A DNA stretch of 64,000 bases, from NCBI GenBank assembly GCA_037382465.1, contig JARRPX010000017.1, forward strand, positions 22,907 through 86,906. The letters are read 5' to 3'. The stretch's first letter is position 1. Each line of letters begins with the position of its first letter. Below, piece by piece: positions 26,241 through 34,845 of this stretch. The notes below the pieces were generated by a model, which saw only the letters and a program-made list of their open reading frames with translations, was not told where the DNA came from and made no database searches. This DNA is from Anaerolineales bacterium (GTDB taxonomy: Bacteria; Chloroflexota; Anaerolineae; Anaerolineales; E44-bin32). The position numbers were made by a program, and so were the translations under genes.

Positions 26241-26651
26241 ATGGAGAAAATCGAGAAAACCGACGCAGAATGGCGTCAGCAACTTTCGGCAGAGCAATAC
26301 CGCATCATGCGCAAAAAGGGCACCGAAGCGCCCTTCAGCGGCAGATATAACAATTTCAAGGGGGAGGGGATATTTCGCTGCGCAAGCTGCGGCGCCCCGC
26401 TCTTCGATTCGGACACCAAATTCAACTCAGGAACCGGCTGGCCGAGTTTCTATGAGCCGTTCGACGAGGAAAACGTCCGCACCGAACGAGACGTAAGCCA
26501 CGGCATGCTGCGGGAAGAAGTCCTTTGCAGCCGCTGCGGTGGGCACCTGGGACACGTCTTCGACGACGGGCCCCGGCCAACAGGTTTACGCTACTGTATC
26601 AATTCTGCCGCGCTGCAGTTCGAGGATCGAAAAGAAGACGATTCGGAATGA
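26241..26651 (+). CDS. msrB: Peptide-methionine (R)-S-oxide reductase MsrB
   Basis: MsrB repairs oxidised methionine in proteins. The 136-residue protein has [28 protein letters not shown], the second zinc CxxC in [12 protein letters not shown], and the catalytic cysteine in RYCINSAAL. Both zinc pairs and the active-site cysteine are present, so it should be active. I used the internal ATG before [10 protein letters not shown] because family homology starts there. It is a single gene facing the minus-strand oxidoreductase. Confidence 0.95.
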   Translation: MEKIEKTDAEWRQQLSAEQYRIMRKKGTEAPFSGRYNNFKGEGIFRCASCGAPLFDSDTKFNSGTGWPSFYEPFDEENVRTERDVSHGMLREEVLCSRCGGHLGHVFDDGPRPTGLRYCINSAALQFEDRKEDDSE

Positions 26652-26676
26652 GGTCGGATGTGGAGATTACGCTGGC

Positions 26677-27969
26677 CTAATCCCCGGCGGCGAGCATCTC
26701 CGCCGCCGTCCGGCGCGCAATTTCGACGGCAAAGTTCGTACCCCGATCCCACGGATAGACTTGGCTCATGCTGGCAAACCATAATCCGGGGATCGGCGTC
26801 CGGACGTCGGGAATCGCTTCGGAGTGATTCAGTTCGGGAATGGGCTGCGCGTAACGCGTGCGAAACATCCAGGAATCTCGAACCCATTCCGCCTTGAATT
26901 TGGGATTGAAGCGCGTCAGCGACGGCAAGAATCTATCCAGCAACTCCGCCTTACTCAACGAGAAATATTCATGGTCCGGAGCCAGATAATCGCCACAGTA
27001 AACGATGTGATCCCCACTGAAGAAAGCCGGGGAAATGAAATTCGTGTGTTCCACGAGGGAAAGAAAAGGAAACCCGGCCTCCTTGGGGAGGTTGTGCCAG
27101 TAGATTCCTTTTTCTGAAAGCCGATGTGTGAGCGCCAGAATCAACACCACCGCGCCCATCGACTTCATCGCCAACAGCCGTCCGAGATAGTCTTCCGATA
27201 AACTCGGCGCCAATTTGGCCATCACAGCCGGCGAACTCGTCACCAGGCACTGGTCCACCCCGATCGAGTCGTTTTCCAGAGTCAGCGAAATCCCGCCACC
27301 TGGCTCGGCGGCGATATGCTGCACAGGCGTGCGCATTCGAATCGTCACGCCCTCCTGGCGCACACGGTCTGCGAAGGCGTCGATGAAGGCCTGGAAGCCA
27401 CCTTCAAACGTCCCCAGGCGCGGTGTGCGTGCCTTGAAGCGCGCCCACATCCAGGCCATATTGACGTCGGCGTAATGATCGCCAAACTTGCTGAACAGCA
27501 ACGGCTTCCACAATCGTTCGTAGGACGTATCGCCCATCCAACGCCGCAGCCAGGAATCCGCCGTCACCGATTCCAGCGGTTTCCAGCGGGCGATGTACTT
27601 CAAATAGGCGATCACCATGCCCATCCACAAGCGATTCAAGGGCGGCAGACCCGGAAAACGCAGTACGGACAGCGGGGAATCCAGCGCATAGAAATCACCT
27701 TCGTAATAGACGGCCGTGATCGGCCGGAGGAACATCAGACGGTGACTCCAGGCCAACTCGTCGATTAATCCCAGGATGTGCCGGTCGCTGGCGAACCAAT
27801 GGTGGTAGTACTTCTCGACCGACCAATCCCACCGGGGAATTTTAAAGCCGCCTGCGAGCCCGCCCAGGGAGTCGCTCGCTTCGAACAAGGTTACATCTGC
27901 GCCTGCGCGTGCCATGTCATGCGCCGCCGATAGGCCGCCAACTCCCCCACCGACGATCGCCACGTTCAT
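26677..27969 (-). CDS. FAD-dependent amine-oxidase-like oxidoreductase
   Basis: A 430-residue flavoprotein with the N-terminal dinucleotide fold IVGGGVGGLSAAHDMARAG and the following acidic strand TLFEASDSLGGLAG, as in phytoene desaturases, protoporphyrinogen oxidases and UDP-galactopyranose mutases. The C-terminal FAD block is GLWFASMSQVYPWDRGTN. YHHWFASDRH and SKFGDHYADVNMAWMW in the middle are typical of a bacterial group often found next to glycosyl or lipid genes. The true start is the ATG at MNVAIVGG, overlapping the flippase-like gene stop by ATGA. Coupling to that gene suggests a lipid or polyprenyl substrate; this is inference. Confidence 0.82.
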   Translation of the reverse strand: MNVAIVGGGVGGLSAAHDMARAGADVTLFEASDSLGGLAGGFKIPRWDWSVEKYYHHWFASDRHILGLIDELAWSHRLMFLRPITAVYYEGDFYALDSPLSVLRFPGLPPLNRLWMGMVIAYLKYIARWKPLESVTADSWLRRWMGDTSYERLWKPLLFSKFGDHYADVNMAWMWARFKARTPRLGTFEGGFQAFIDAFADRVRQEGVTIRMRTPVQHIAAEPGGGISLTLENDSIGVDQCLVTSSPAVMAKLAPSLSEDYLGRLLAMKSMGAVVLILALTHRLSEKGIYWHNLPKEAGFPFLSLVEHTNFISPAFFSGDHIVYCGDYLAPDHEYFSLSKAELLDRFLPSLTRFNPKFKAEWVRDSWMFRTRYAQPIPELNHSEAIPDVRTPIPGLWFASMSQVYPWDRGTNFAVEIARRTAAEMLAAGD

Positions 27970-28979
27970 GCTTCTTCCTCCCGTTCGATTTCGCTTTTCA
28001 CCCGTTCCCAGGTGAGCCCTTCCCGCGTCATATAGTATGCACCCAAAAGTGTGATGGGCAACCACAGCGCGGCGTGCAAGACGAGTGTATAGCTTGTCGC
28101 CAGGGATTTTTTCACGCCGTAAGCTTCGAGGACGGCAATTCCCGGCCGGTCGAACGTTCCCACATATCCGGGCGCAGAGGGAATCGTCGTCGCCAGATTG
28201 ACGATGCCATTCATCAGCATCAAGGCAAAAAAGCTCACCTGGAAAGGAAACGCATGCATTACGAACCAATACTTCCCGGTCTCGAGCAGCCAGATCACGA
28301 TCGAGGTGATCAAAACCATGAAGACATCCAGCGGCGAACGTAGTGCAGCAAAACCTTCCAAGAAGCGCTCACTCAAATCGTTCACCTGTGAACGGAAACG
28401 CTCGGGCAAAAGCCGCGCAGTAAACCACTCGATCAGCTGCATGGCGCGCTTTGGAAAGACCGCCATGAGGATAAAAACCAGCACCGCACTGAAGAACACC
28501 ACGGTGCCGATGATGGCCAAAGTCTGGATGCTTCCGGCAAAACCGGAATCCGCCGTGAGCGTAGCGAGTTCGGGGAGATTGATGAACACGAAAGCCAACA
28601 TCACCACGCCATCCAGGCCGCGTTCCACGAGGATCGTGGCCAGTGAAGCGGAGATGGCGACATCTTCACGATGCCGTAATATGTATGCCCGCAGGAGCTC
28701 TCCCGCCCGCGCAGGATAGATGTTGTTGCCCATGTATCCGATGGCGACGACGGGGAACATGGCCTTCGTGGAAATGGATTTGATGGGGCGCAGCAGGTAA
28801 TGCCAACGCCAGGCGCGTGCAACGACGGCCAGGAAATAGATGGCGACACCCGGTATCAGCCACCAATAATGCGCGCTGCGGATGATTTCCCAGGCCTCGG
28901 CCAGCTGAAAACCTCGCAGCGCGTCCCAGAGCAGGACGGCGCTGATGGCCATGCCCAGCCAGAACTGCCAACGTTTCAA
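27966..28979 (-). CDS. UPF0104 / lysylphosphatidylglycerol-synthase-like membrane protein
   Basis: A 337-residue protein with about eight membrane spans from the family that includes the flippase domain of MprF. Family blocks are ARAWRWHYLLRPI, GYMGNNIYPARAGELLRAYI, VERGLDGVVMLAF and TIPSAPGYVGTFDRPGIAVL. It lacks the aminoacyl-transferase domain of MprF, so it may flip a lipid rather than modify it. It is translationally coupled to the flavoprotein downstream. Confidence 0.85.
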   Translation of the reverse strand: MKRWQFWLGMAISAVLLWDALRGFQLAEAWEIIRSAHYWWLIPGVAIYFLAVVARAWRWHYLLRPIKSISTKAMFPVVAIGYMGNNIYPARAGELLRAYILRHREDVAISASLATILVERGLDGVVMLAFVFINLPELATLTADSGFAGSIQTLAIIGTVVFFSAVLVFILMAVFPKRAMQLIEWFTARLLPERFRSQVNDLSERFLEGFAALRSPLDVFMVLITSIVIWLLETGKYWFVMHAFPFQVSFFALMLMNGIVNLATTIPSAPGYVGTFDRPGIAVLEAYGVKKSLATSYTLVLHAALWLPITLLGAYYMTREGLTWERVKSEIEREEEA

Positions 28980-28990
28980 TGCCGCTCCTA

Positions 28991-29022
28991 TAAAAGCGGC
29001 GGGGATACGAGTGCCCCGCCGC
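28991..29022 (-). terminator. Terminator, minus strand
   Basis: GCGGCGGGG pairs with CCCCGCCGC (28996-29004 with 29014-29022) around nine bases and is followed on the minus strand by TTTTAT. It may stop read-through from the SWIM gene into the UPF0104 gene. Confidence 0.65.
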
Positions 29023-29122
29023 CGCTGGATTCTACCATCGAATCAGGAATTGCCAATTGGGTGAAAGTGCAGGTTCGGCATCGTCAACGCATTCGCAAAG
29101 CAGTCCTCTCTGAGATAAGTAA

Positions 29123-29151
29123 GGGCGATTTCAAGTGGATTGAAATCGCCC
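29123..29151 (-). terminator. Perfect 12-bp hairpin after the SWIM gene
   Basis: GGGCGATTTCAA pairs with TTGAAATCGCCC around five bases, 39 bp past the SWIM stop. On the minus strand only a weak TTACTT follows, so it may protect the 3' end or act with the stronger hairpin further downstream. Confidence 0.55.
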
Positions 29152-29189
29152 ATCTACAAGCTTTTATGGAGACTCCGGCAAGTTGCCGT

Positions 29190-29435
29190 TCACGTCACTT
29201 CGATCGGTACGGGCAGCATGCCCTCGAGAATGCGCTCGAGAGCCATCGTGTGGCTGCACACACCCCGGGTCAGGAAGAAATTGCAGTCGCAGGTCCAAAA
29301 TCCGTCATTAAATTCAACAGTATGGGGATTGTTTTCCCCGTCAAACGTTGCGCGGAAATCTTGAATGCATATCCGATCCCGTTCTTCCGCGTAGCGCTTC
29401 GCTTTTTCGATCTTGCCAATCATTCCATAATCCAT
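29190..29435 (-). CDS. Small SWIM zinc-finger protein
   Basis: An 81-residue protein that is almost only a SWIM domain: WTCDCNFFLTRGVCSHTMALE has the CxCx(n)CxH zinc ligands. The start is fixed by MDYGMIGKIEKAKRYAEE with AAGGAGGAGCG right before the ATG. SWIM fingers bind DNA or partner proteins in helicases, MULE transposases and recombination factors, but here the finger stands alone with a short N-terminal helix. It is expressed from a promoter 130 bp upstream that first passes a short reading frame and terminator-like hairpin. Function unknown. Confidence 0.85.
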   Translation of the reverse strand: MDYGMIGKIEKAKRYAEERDRICIQDFRATFDGENNPHTVEFNDGFWTCDCNFFLTRGVCSHTMALERILEGMLPVPIEVT

Positions 29436-29468
29436 CGCTCCTCCTTTTTTTCCTGACGGTAAGAAATC

Positions 29469-29498
29469 AAAAAGGCACGCGCGTCTCAGCAGCGTGCC
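29469..29498 (-). terminator. Terminator-like hairpin inside the SWIM leader, candidate attenuator
   Basis: On the minus strand GGCACGC (29492-29498) pairs with GCGTGCC (29474-29480) across eleven bases and is followed by TTTTTGATTTCTT. The upstream arm overlaps the last codons of the 17-codon frame. It sits between the promoter and the SWIM ribosome site, so transcription into the SWIM gene must pass it. Confidence 0.6.
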
Positions 29499-29539
29499 CC
29501 ATCGAGGCAAGTATTCACCTGTCGGTCCAATCCGCTCAT
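29486..29539 (-). CDS. Candidate 17-residue leader peptide upstream of the SWIM gene
   Basis: The frame encodes MSGLDRQVNTCLDGARC and stops within the loop of the terminator-like hairpin. AGGAGG stands ten bases ahead of its ATG, and a sigma70 promoter just upstream would give a leader of under 20 bases. Two of its codons are for cysteine, one of them last. A ribosome at the end of this frame would cover the upstream arm of the hairpin and favour read-through. It could instead be a tiny protein gene with its own terminator. No homology is claimed. Confidence 0.4.
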   Translation of the reverse strand: MSGLDRQVNTCLDGARC

Positions 29540-29563
29540 GGCGAACGTTCCTCCTCTATACGT

Positions 29564-29592
29564 AGTATAGATAGCACGGGCGTCGAAGTCAA
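29564..29592 (-). promoter_or_regulatory. Strong sigma70-type promoter for leader/SWIM
   Basis: On the minus strand TTGACT (29587-29592), a 17-base spacer and TATACT (29564-29569). The spacing is optimal and each box has one mismatch to consensus. The -10 lies in the near-palindrome CTATACTACGTATAG. Confidence 0.75.
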
Positions 29593-29656
29593 TCAACGCT
29601 TTCCATACGCACCCTCGACGCTCGTGACGTCTTCCCAGGATGATTCACCGAAGAGG

Positions 29657-30424
29657 TCACCGCCGATCATCGAGTAAGTTAAGCAGTTCACGCATCTGCG
29701 AGATGATCACACAATCGGCATCAGGGAAAATGCCCTTCGGGTCGTAAAGAATCGGCGTCATTCCAGCCTGGCGCGCGCAAACGACGTCGGCGGAGTCGTT
29801 GTCGCCCACGTAGACGATCTGCTCAGGTCGAGCAGCGGCGATCGAAGCTGCGTGCAGCAGCAGGCGCGGATCGGGCTTCCAATAATCCACCTCACCTGCT
29901 GCAAGTGAAAATTCAAAGTAGTTCCCCAAGCCCAGTTCGTCGAGTATCGGCCCCAGGGCTTCGGCGCGGTTGGAGACCACCGCCAGCGTTCGCCCGCTCG
30001 TTTTCAGTTCCCGGAGCGTGGATCGGACGTCATCGAGAACGAAATCCACGGGGTTGTATTCCGCCAACATCGACTCTGTGATGATCGGTGCCAAACGTGC
30101 AGCTTCCGCATCCGAAGCGCCCAGGACTTTCAAATGGCGGCGAGCGTGATTCTGCCAAAATGCACCGTTGTTGTTCCAATTGCCGAACGTCGCCAAATCT
30201 TGCAGCAATTCGGAAGACGAGGCCCAATAAACGTGAGTCCAGCGTTCCGCCTCGCGCCGCCGCTCCGGTGTGGAATGGATCCCAAACTTCTCCACTTGAT
30301 CGTAGAAATACCCGGTTGCGTCTGGTTCGTTGAGCCGCAGGGTGCCATCCAGATCGAAGAACAGCAATTCTATCGATCCTCTTATTTCCTCCAACTGCTT
30401 TACGGGTGCACTCCGTGGATCCAC
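29657..30424 (-). CDS. HAD-superfamily hydrolase
   Basis: A 255-residue haloacid-dehalogenase-type phosphatase. Motif I is LLFFDLDGTLR, motif II is VVSNRAE, motif III is the Lys in YWKPDPRLL, and motif IV is VYVGDNDSADVVCA. The alpha-helical cap between motifs I and II suggests a phosphoglycolate-phosphatase-like subgroup acting on a small phosphate ester. The start is uncertain: GTG at 30424 or a TTG ten codons later. Upstream it diverges from the DUF2723 gene. The exact substrate is unknown. Confidence 0.85.
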   Translation of the reverse strand: MDPRSAPVKQLEEIRGSIELLFFDLDGTLRLNEPDATGYFYDQVEKFGIHSTPERRREAERWTHVYWASSSELLQDLATFGNWNNNGAFWQNHARRHLKVLGASDAEAARLAPIITESMLAEYNPVDFVLDDVRSTLRELKTSGRTLAVVSNRAEALGPILDELGLGNYFEFSLAAGEVDYWKPDPRLLLHAASIAAARPEQIVYVGDNDSADVVCARQAGMTPILYDPKGIFPDADCVIISQMRELLNLLDDRR

Positions 30425-30570
30425 GCAAACCTCCAGTGAACGTGAAACGATTCGAGGATTCTATCACACGGATTACTGGCCCCCTCCAGGTCCAGATACC
30501 TCTCCAGATTTTACGTAACTCTTGCATAGCCATAACACGCGGATTACCTGCGCGCAGGAGAATTCGAGTG

Positions 30571-32553
30571 ATGACTGAGATACTGAATCGCCTCAAACGC
30601 ACAGATCTTTTCTTGAGCCTGGCCCTGGCAATTTTGGCCTTTCTCGCCTACCTTGCGACACTGACTCCCGGCCTTTCCTATCAGAGCCCGGACGGCAACG
30701 AACTTGCCACCATCCCCTACGTCCTCGGCCTGGCACATCCGCCCGGTTATCCACTCTATACCTGGCTGGGAAAAATCTTCACCTGGCTGCCTTTCGGTGA
30801 CGTCGCTTATCGCATGAATCTGATGAGCGCCATTTGTGCCGCATGCGCCGTGGCTGGCCTGTATCTGATCGTTTGCATGCTTCTACAACCTGGCGTGGCG
30901 TCTCCGGCCACACGCCGTGCGGGCGCAGCCTTCGCTGCTTTGATTCTGGCCTTCTCCCCGACCTTCTGGTCACAAGCGGTGATTGCCGAGGTCTACGCAG
31001 CGAACGCCGCCATGATCGTCATCAGTTTGCTCCTGCTGCTCCGCTGGGAGAGGATGCGCCGTGATCGTGATTTCTTCCTCTTCGCTTTGGTCTACGGACT
31101 TTCGCTGGGCACGCACATTTCCAATCTGGGCTTTGCGCCTGGAATTGCGCTGTACGTACTGCTGACCGAGCGCTCCGCATTGAAACGACCTTCCTGGTGG
31201 GTCGCTGCTGCGGCTGGATTCTCGCTGGGTGCAGCACAGTACTTGTGGCTTCCGCTGCGCGCCGCGGCGCTCAGCGAGCAGGGGCTGCTGCGCAATGCAC
31301 CGTTATCGCTCAAAGAATTCTATGACTACACCCTCGGCGCCTTTCCGCAATTGAAGTTCGCATTCGAACCGTCTGAACTGCCCGATCGCGTCGTCGTGTA
31401 CATCTACCTGTTGTGGAACCAATTCGGCTTGTTCGGCGTACTGCTCGGTGTAACCGGACTTTTTACGCTGCTCTACCGGAGAACCCGTCACTACTACCTG
31501 TTGATGGGTATGTACCTGGTCCACACCTGGTTTTTCATCCAGTATCGCGCTTTCGACCTGGAAGTGTTCTTCATCCCGGTTCACATCCTCTGGGCGATTT
31601 TCATCGCCTTCGGAATGGTCGAAGTGATGCGCATCATCGAAAACTGGCTGCGCCGCTTCAGTGCGAGGCAGGTTGCCAAAGCCGCGGGTTGGGCGTTGGC
31701 CTGCGTCGTCGTCGCCACGGGTTTCTATCCGTTGACGGAAAACTTTTCCTCCAGCGATCGATCGGACGATGTCAATACGAACGATTTTTATGCCAACGTG
31801 TGGGAGTACCTGCCTGAAAACAGCACCTTGTTATCTCAGGGCGGCGTCATGGGGTACGATGCCTTTTACTGGAGGCTGGTGTACGACACACGCCCCGACG
31901 TCGTCCTGCCGGCCCTGCCGACACACACGCCGTCACTGGCCGACGTACAAACCGGAGAACTTTTCAGCACCACTCCCCTGAACGGGATCAATCAAAGCCG
32001 AAATCCCGGCGCGTTACCGAAAGACGTCCTCCCCACCGACCTCTGGCAAACACCGCTGCTCGTTGGAAACGTGGTTGTGACACGCACACGCAACCGATTA
32101 GTGCTCTACCGGCTCAGCCGTGAGGCGCCAAATCTCGTGGTGGAAGCCGCACAACCGAATCTCGAAATCCATGCCGAATTTGGAAACCTGACCCTTCTCG
32201 GCGCCGACATCCCCGCGGAACCGTTGGAAAGCGGCGCACGCCTGCACCTGGCTCTCTACTGGACCCTTCAAAGTCTGGAACCGGTCACCCTGACAACCTA
32301 TCTGGATCAGCAGCCCCTCGAGACCCACGACCTCGGCTTTGGTAATCTACCGCGCTACACAGCGGAAATCAGGCCCCTCACCGACGGCGTGATCGTCGAA
32401 GATTATTGGCTGGTCGTCCCCTCGACCGTTCAACCCGGTTCGCATACATTGAACATCCAGATTCAGGGATCCACAGTCTCGCTCGAGATCGGAAGTGTCG
32501 AAGTAATGAATGAAGAGGAGACAATGGAACGATGGTTAAGAATCGCAAACTGA
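30571..32553 (+). CDS. DUF2723 polytopic membrane protein (putative O-mannosyltransferase-like)
   Basis: A 660-residue protein with about ten spans in the first two thirds and a soluble beta-rich C-terminal domain. The family signature lies at the N-terminus: TLTPGLSYQSPDGNELATI, then LAHPPGYPLYTWLGKIF. DUF2723 proteins resemble GT-C transferases and eukaryotic TMEM260. The ATG at 30571 has AGGAG before it; earlier codons in frame are not family-like. The C-terminal region (from about residue 520) resembles the sandwich domains seen after such transferases. A glycosyltransferase role is likely but untested for this subgroup. Confidence 0.85.
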   Translation: MTEILNRLKRTDLFLSLALAILAFLAYLATLTPGLSYQSPDGNELATIPYVLGLAHPPGYPLYTWLGKIFTWLPFGDVAYRMNLMSAICAACAVAGLYLIVCMLLQPGVASPATRRAGAAFAALILAFSPTFWSQAVIAEVYAANAAMIVISLLLLLRWERMRRDRDFFLFALVYGLSLGTHISNLGFAPGIALYVLLTERSALKRPSWWVAAAAGFSLGAAQYLWLPLRAAALSEQGLLRNAPLSLKEFYDYTLGAFPQLKFAFEPSELPDRVVVYIYLLWNQFGLFGVLLGVTGLFTLLYRRTRHYYLLMGMYLVHTWFFIQYRAFDLEVFFIPVHILWAIFIAFGMVEVMRIIENWLRRFSARQVAKAAGWALACVVVATGFYPLTENFSSSDRSDDVNTNDFYANVWEYLPENSTLLSQGGVMGYDAFYWRLVYDTRPDVVLPALPTHTPSLADVQTGELFSTTPLNGINQSRNPGALPKDVLPTDLWQTPLLVGNVVVTRTRNRLVLYRLSREAPNLVVEAAQPNLEIHAEFGNLTLLGADIPAEPLESGARLHLALYWTLQSLEPVTLTTYLDQQPLETHDLGFGNLPRYTAEIRPLTDGVIVEDYWLVVPSTVQPGSHTLNIQIQGSTVSLEIGSVEVMNEEETMERWLRIAN

Positions 32554-32966
32554 TCTTCGCCGGCGGCGTGGTGCTGGTTTTGGTTTTGATCGTCGGCGCT
32601 TTCTCACTCGGTGTGTACATCGGCCGCTACGGCGTCAGTGCCCAGGGTCTTCACTACCAGGCTGCTGGCGGCGCGCCGCAGATCGATCGAAGCCGGCTCA
32701 CCCGGCCTGCGGGCATCCCCGCAGGTGAAGCGGACATCGTCGGATTGGTTCGCGGAGGCACCCGGGACGGGATCCAGCTCGCCACGCAGCAAGGACCCAA
32801 GTGGATCGAGGTCGATGCGGACACCTCCATCATGGAAATTTCCGGCAGCGAACTCGGCTTGAAGGATTTGCGCCCCAGGGATCTCGTCGCCGTTTTCGGT
32901 GAGTTCTCGGTGGACGACGGCAGTACGCTCCTGGCAACGTACATCGTACGGCTTCCCCAGCGCTGA
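32532..32966 (+). CDS. Membrane-anchored DUF5666-like protein
   Basis: A 144-residue protein with one N-terminal membrane anchor (LIFAGGVVLVLVLIVGAFSL) and an exported small beta domain. The domain follows the pattern of DUF5666/OB-like folds, with IVGLVRGGTRDGIQLAT, WIEVDADTSIM and LRPRDLVAVFGEFSVDDGS. The start overlaps the DUF2723 gene end by 22 bases, so the two are likely co-translated. It may be a chaperone-like or sensing partner of that transferase; this is inference from position. Confidence 0.7.
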   Translation: MVKNRKLIFAGGVVLVLVLIVGAFSLGVYIGRYGVSAQGLHYQAAGGAPQIDRSRLTRPAGIPAGEADIVGLVRGGTRDGIQLATQQGPKWIEVDADTSIMEISGSELGLKDLRPRDLVAVFGEFSVDDGSTLLATYIVRLPQR

Positions 32967-33025
32967 CCTACGAAACCCCTCCGGGACAAGGTATAATTCA
33001 CCAACTCGCATCCCTGAGGAATACC

Positions 33026-33367
33026 TTGAGCGATCCTGAACCACGCAGACGATCGGGCAGCAACAGCAGCAGTTTTTTCGATGGCCTCTCGATGAGAATC
33101 CGGTTGATTCTGCGTCTGATGCGTGACCCGCGTATCAATCCCATCCTCAAACTCCTTCCCATCGGTGCCTTGCTCTACCTCGTAATTCCGGAACCCATCG
33201 TCGGTCCCATCGACGATGCTTTTTTACTCTGGCTGGGAACGACGCTGTTCGTCGAACTCTGCCCCCAGCAAATCGTCCAGGAACATTGGGCGGAACTCAC
33301 CTCCGTCATCGATGCGGAATGGCATGAGGTTAAAGATACCGAATTGGATAATCCGGATGCCGATTAA
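33026..33367 (+). CDS. DUF1232/YkvA-like small membrane protein
   Basis: A 113-residue protein with the DUF1232-like core MRDPRINPILKLLPIGALLY followed by LVIPEPIVGPIDDAFLLW. One or two hydrophobic segments suggest a membrane location. It starts at TTG with GAGGA seven bases ahead. The C-terminal 30 residues are acidic and variable. Function unknown; the relation to metK downstream is probably only proximity. Confidence 0.75.
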   Translation: MSDPEPRRRSGSNSSSFFDGLSMRIRLILRLMRDPRINPILKLLPIGALLYLVIPEPIVGPIDDAFLLWLGTTLFVELCPQQIVQEHWAELTSVIDAEWHEVKDTELDNPDAD

Positions 33368-33505
33368 TAATCGGTCAGGATCGCAAACGCAGGTCGTAGT
33401 GCATTATCCGCAAGTCTACGGCCGAAGTAACGCTTCTTCCATGTGTAAATTGTACTGATGTAAGCAGAGTTTCAATCCTAAAAAATCGCCCAAAAGGAGA
33501 TCTTC

Positions 33506-34723
33506 ATGACAACAACCTTCATGACCTCCCCAAAGCACTTCATCACCTCCGAGTCCGTGACGGAGGGTCACCCGGATAAAATCTGTGACCAAATCTCCGA
33601 CGCGGTTCTGGATGCGATTATTGCCCAGGATCCTTCCGCCAGGGTGGCCTGTGAATGCGCCGTGACGACGGGTCTCATCTTCGTCACCGGCGAAATTACG
33701 ACGAACACCTACGTCGAGATCGCCGAAATCGCCCGGCAAACCGTGCTCGATATCGGCTACGACCGCGCCAAGTATGGTTTTGACGGAGAGACATGCGGCG
33801 TGATCGTCTCGATCAAAGAACAAAGCCCGGACATCGCCCTCGGCGTCGACAAGTCACTCGAATCCAAGAAGGGCGAAATGAAAGCCCAGGACGATCTCGA
33901 GACTCTCGGCGCCGGAGATCAGGGCATGATGATCGGATTCGCCTGTACGGAGACGCCGGAATACATGCCCCTACCGATCTCCCTGGCGCATAAGCTATGC
34001 AAACGCCTATCCGTGGTTCGCAAGGAAGGCATCCTGCCGTACTTGCGGCCGGACGGCAAAAGCCAGGTGACCGTGGAATATTGCAAAGGCGTACCGGCGC
34101 GCCTGGACACAGTGCTCATCTCATCCCAGCATCACGCGGACATCACCAGCGAACAAATCTTCGACGACATCGTCGCCAACGTAGTGAATCCCATCGTCCC
34201 TGCCGAACTGCTCGATGATAAGACCCGTCTGCTCGTCAACCCCACCGGGCGGTTCGTGACGGGTGGGCCAAAGGGTGACTCCGGGCTTACCGGCCGGAAA
34301 ATCATCGTCGACACCTACGGTGGAGTCGCCCGGCACGGTGGCGGCGCATTCTCCGGTAAAGACCCCACGAAGGTCGACCGCTCGGCGACGTACATGGTGC
34401 GCTACGTTGCCAAGAATTTAGTCGCCGCGGGCGTGGCCGAACGTATGGAAGTGCAGGTCAGCTACGCCATCGGCGTTGCCCATCCCACCAGCATCTCCGT
34501 GGAAACTTTCGGCACCGGCAAGATTCCGGACGAGAAAATCATCCAGCTCATTCGCGACAACTTCGACATGCGCCCCGGCGCGATCATCCGCCACCTGGAC
34601 CTTCGACGCCCGATTTACCTGGCGACGGCCGCCTACGGGCACTTCGGTCGGGATGACATCGATGCGCCATGGGAACGCCTGGACATGGTCGACAAGCTCA
34701 AAAAACAAGCCGACCTGGAATAA
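33506..34723 (+). CDS. metK: S-adenosylmethionine synthetase
   Basis: MetK makes S-adenosylmethionine from methionine and ATP. The 405 residues show [20 protein letters not shown] (ATP site), [16 protein letters not shown], the phosphate loop [37 protein letters not shown] and [11 protein letters not shown]. All core motifs are intact. A strong AAAAGGAG precedes the ATG. I looked in the 138-base leader for a SAM riboswitch and did not find a recognisable one. Together with the MetE-like gene downstream it forms a methionine/SAM unit. Confidence 0.97.
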   Translation: MTTTFMTSPKHFITSESVTEGHPDKICDQISDAVLDAIIAQDPSARVACECAVTTGLIFVTGEITTNTYVEIAEIARQTVLDIGYDRAKYGFDGETCGVIVSIKEQSPDIALGVDKSLESKKGEMKAQDDLETLGAGDQGMMIGFACTETPEYMPLPISLAHKLCKRLSVVRKEGILPYLRPDGKSQVTVEYCKGVPARLDTVLISSQHHADITSEQIFDDIVANVVNPIVPAELLDDKTRLLVNPTGRFVTGGPKGDSGLTGRKIIVDTYGGVARHGGGAFSGKDPTKVDRSATYMVRYVAKNLVAAGVAERMEVQVSYAIGVAHPTSISVETFGTGKIPDEKIIQLIRDNFDMRPGAIIRHLDLRRPIYLATAAYGHFGRDDIDAPWERLDMVDKLKKQADLE

Positions 34724-34845
34724 CGGCGACCTCCACGATAGATTGAGTAAATCGCTCGATTCAGCGCGACGACGCGATTTCGCGCGCATCGTAGTCAAAT
34801 TGAGGGATACGCCGTAAAGACAGAAACGGGAGAAAACCCAAGGAC

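Noticed and set aside
33368..33505. SAM riboswitch in the metK leader
   Set aside because: No recognisable SAM-I, SAM-II or SAH core could be aligned; only weak helices are visible.
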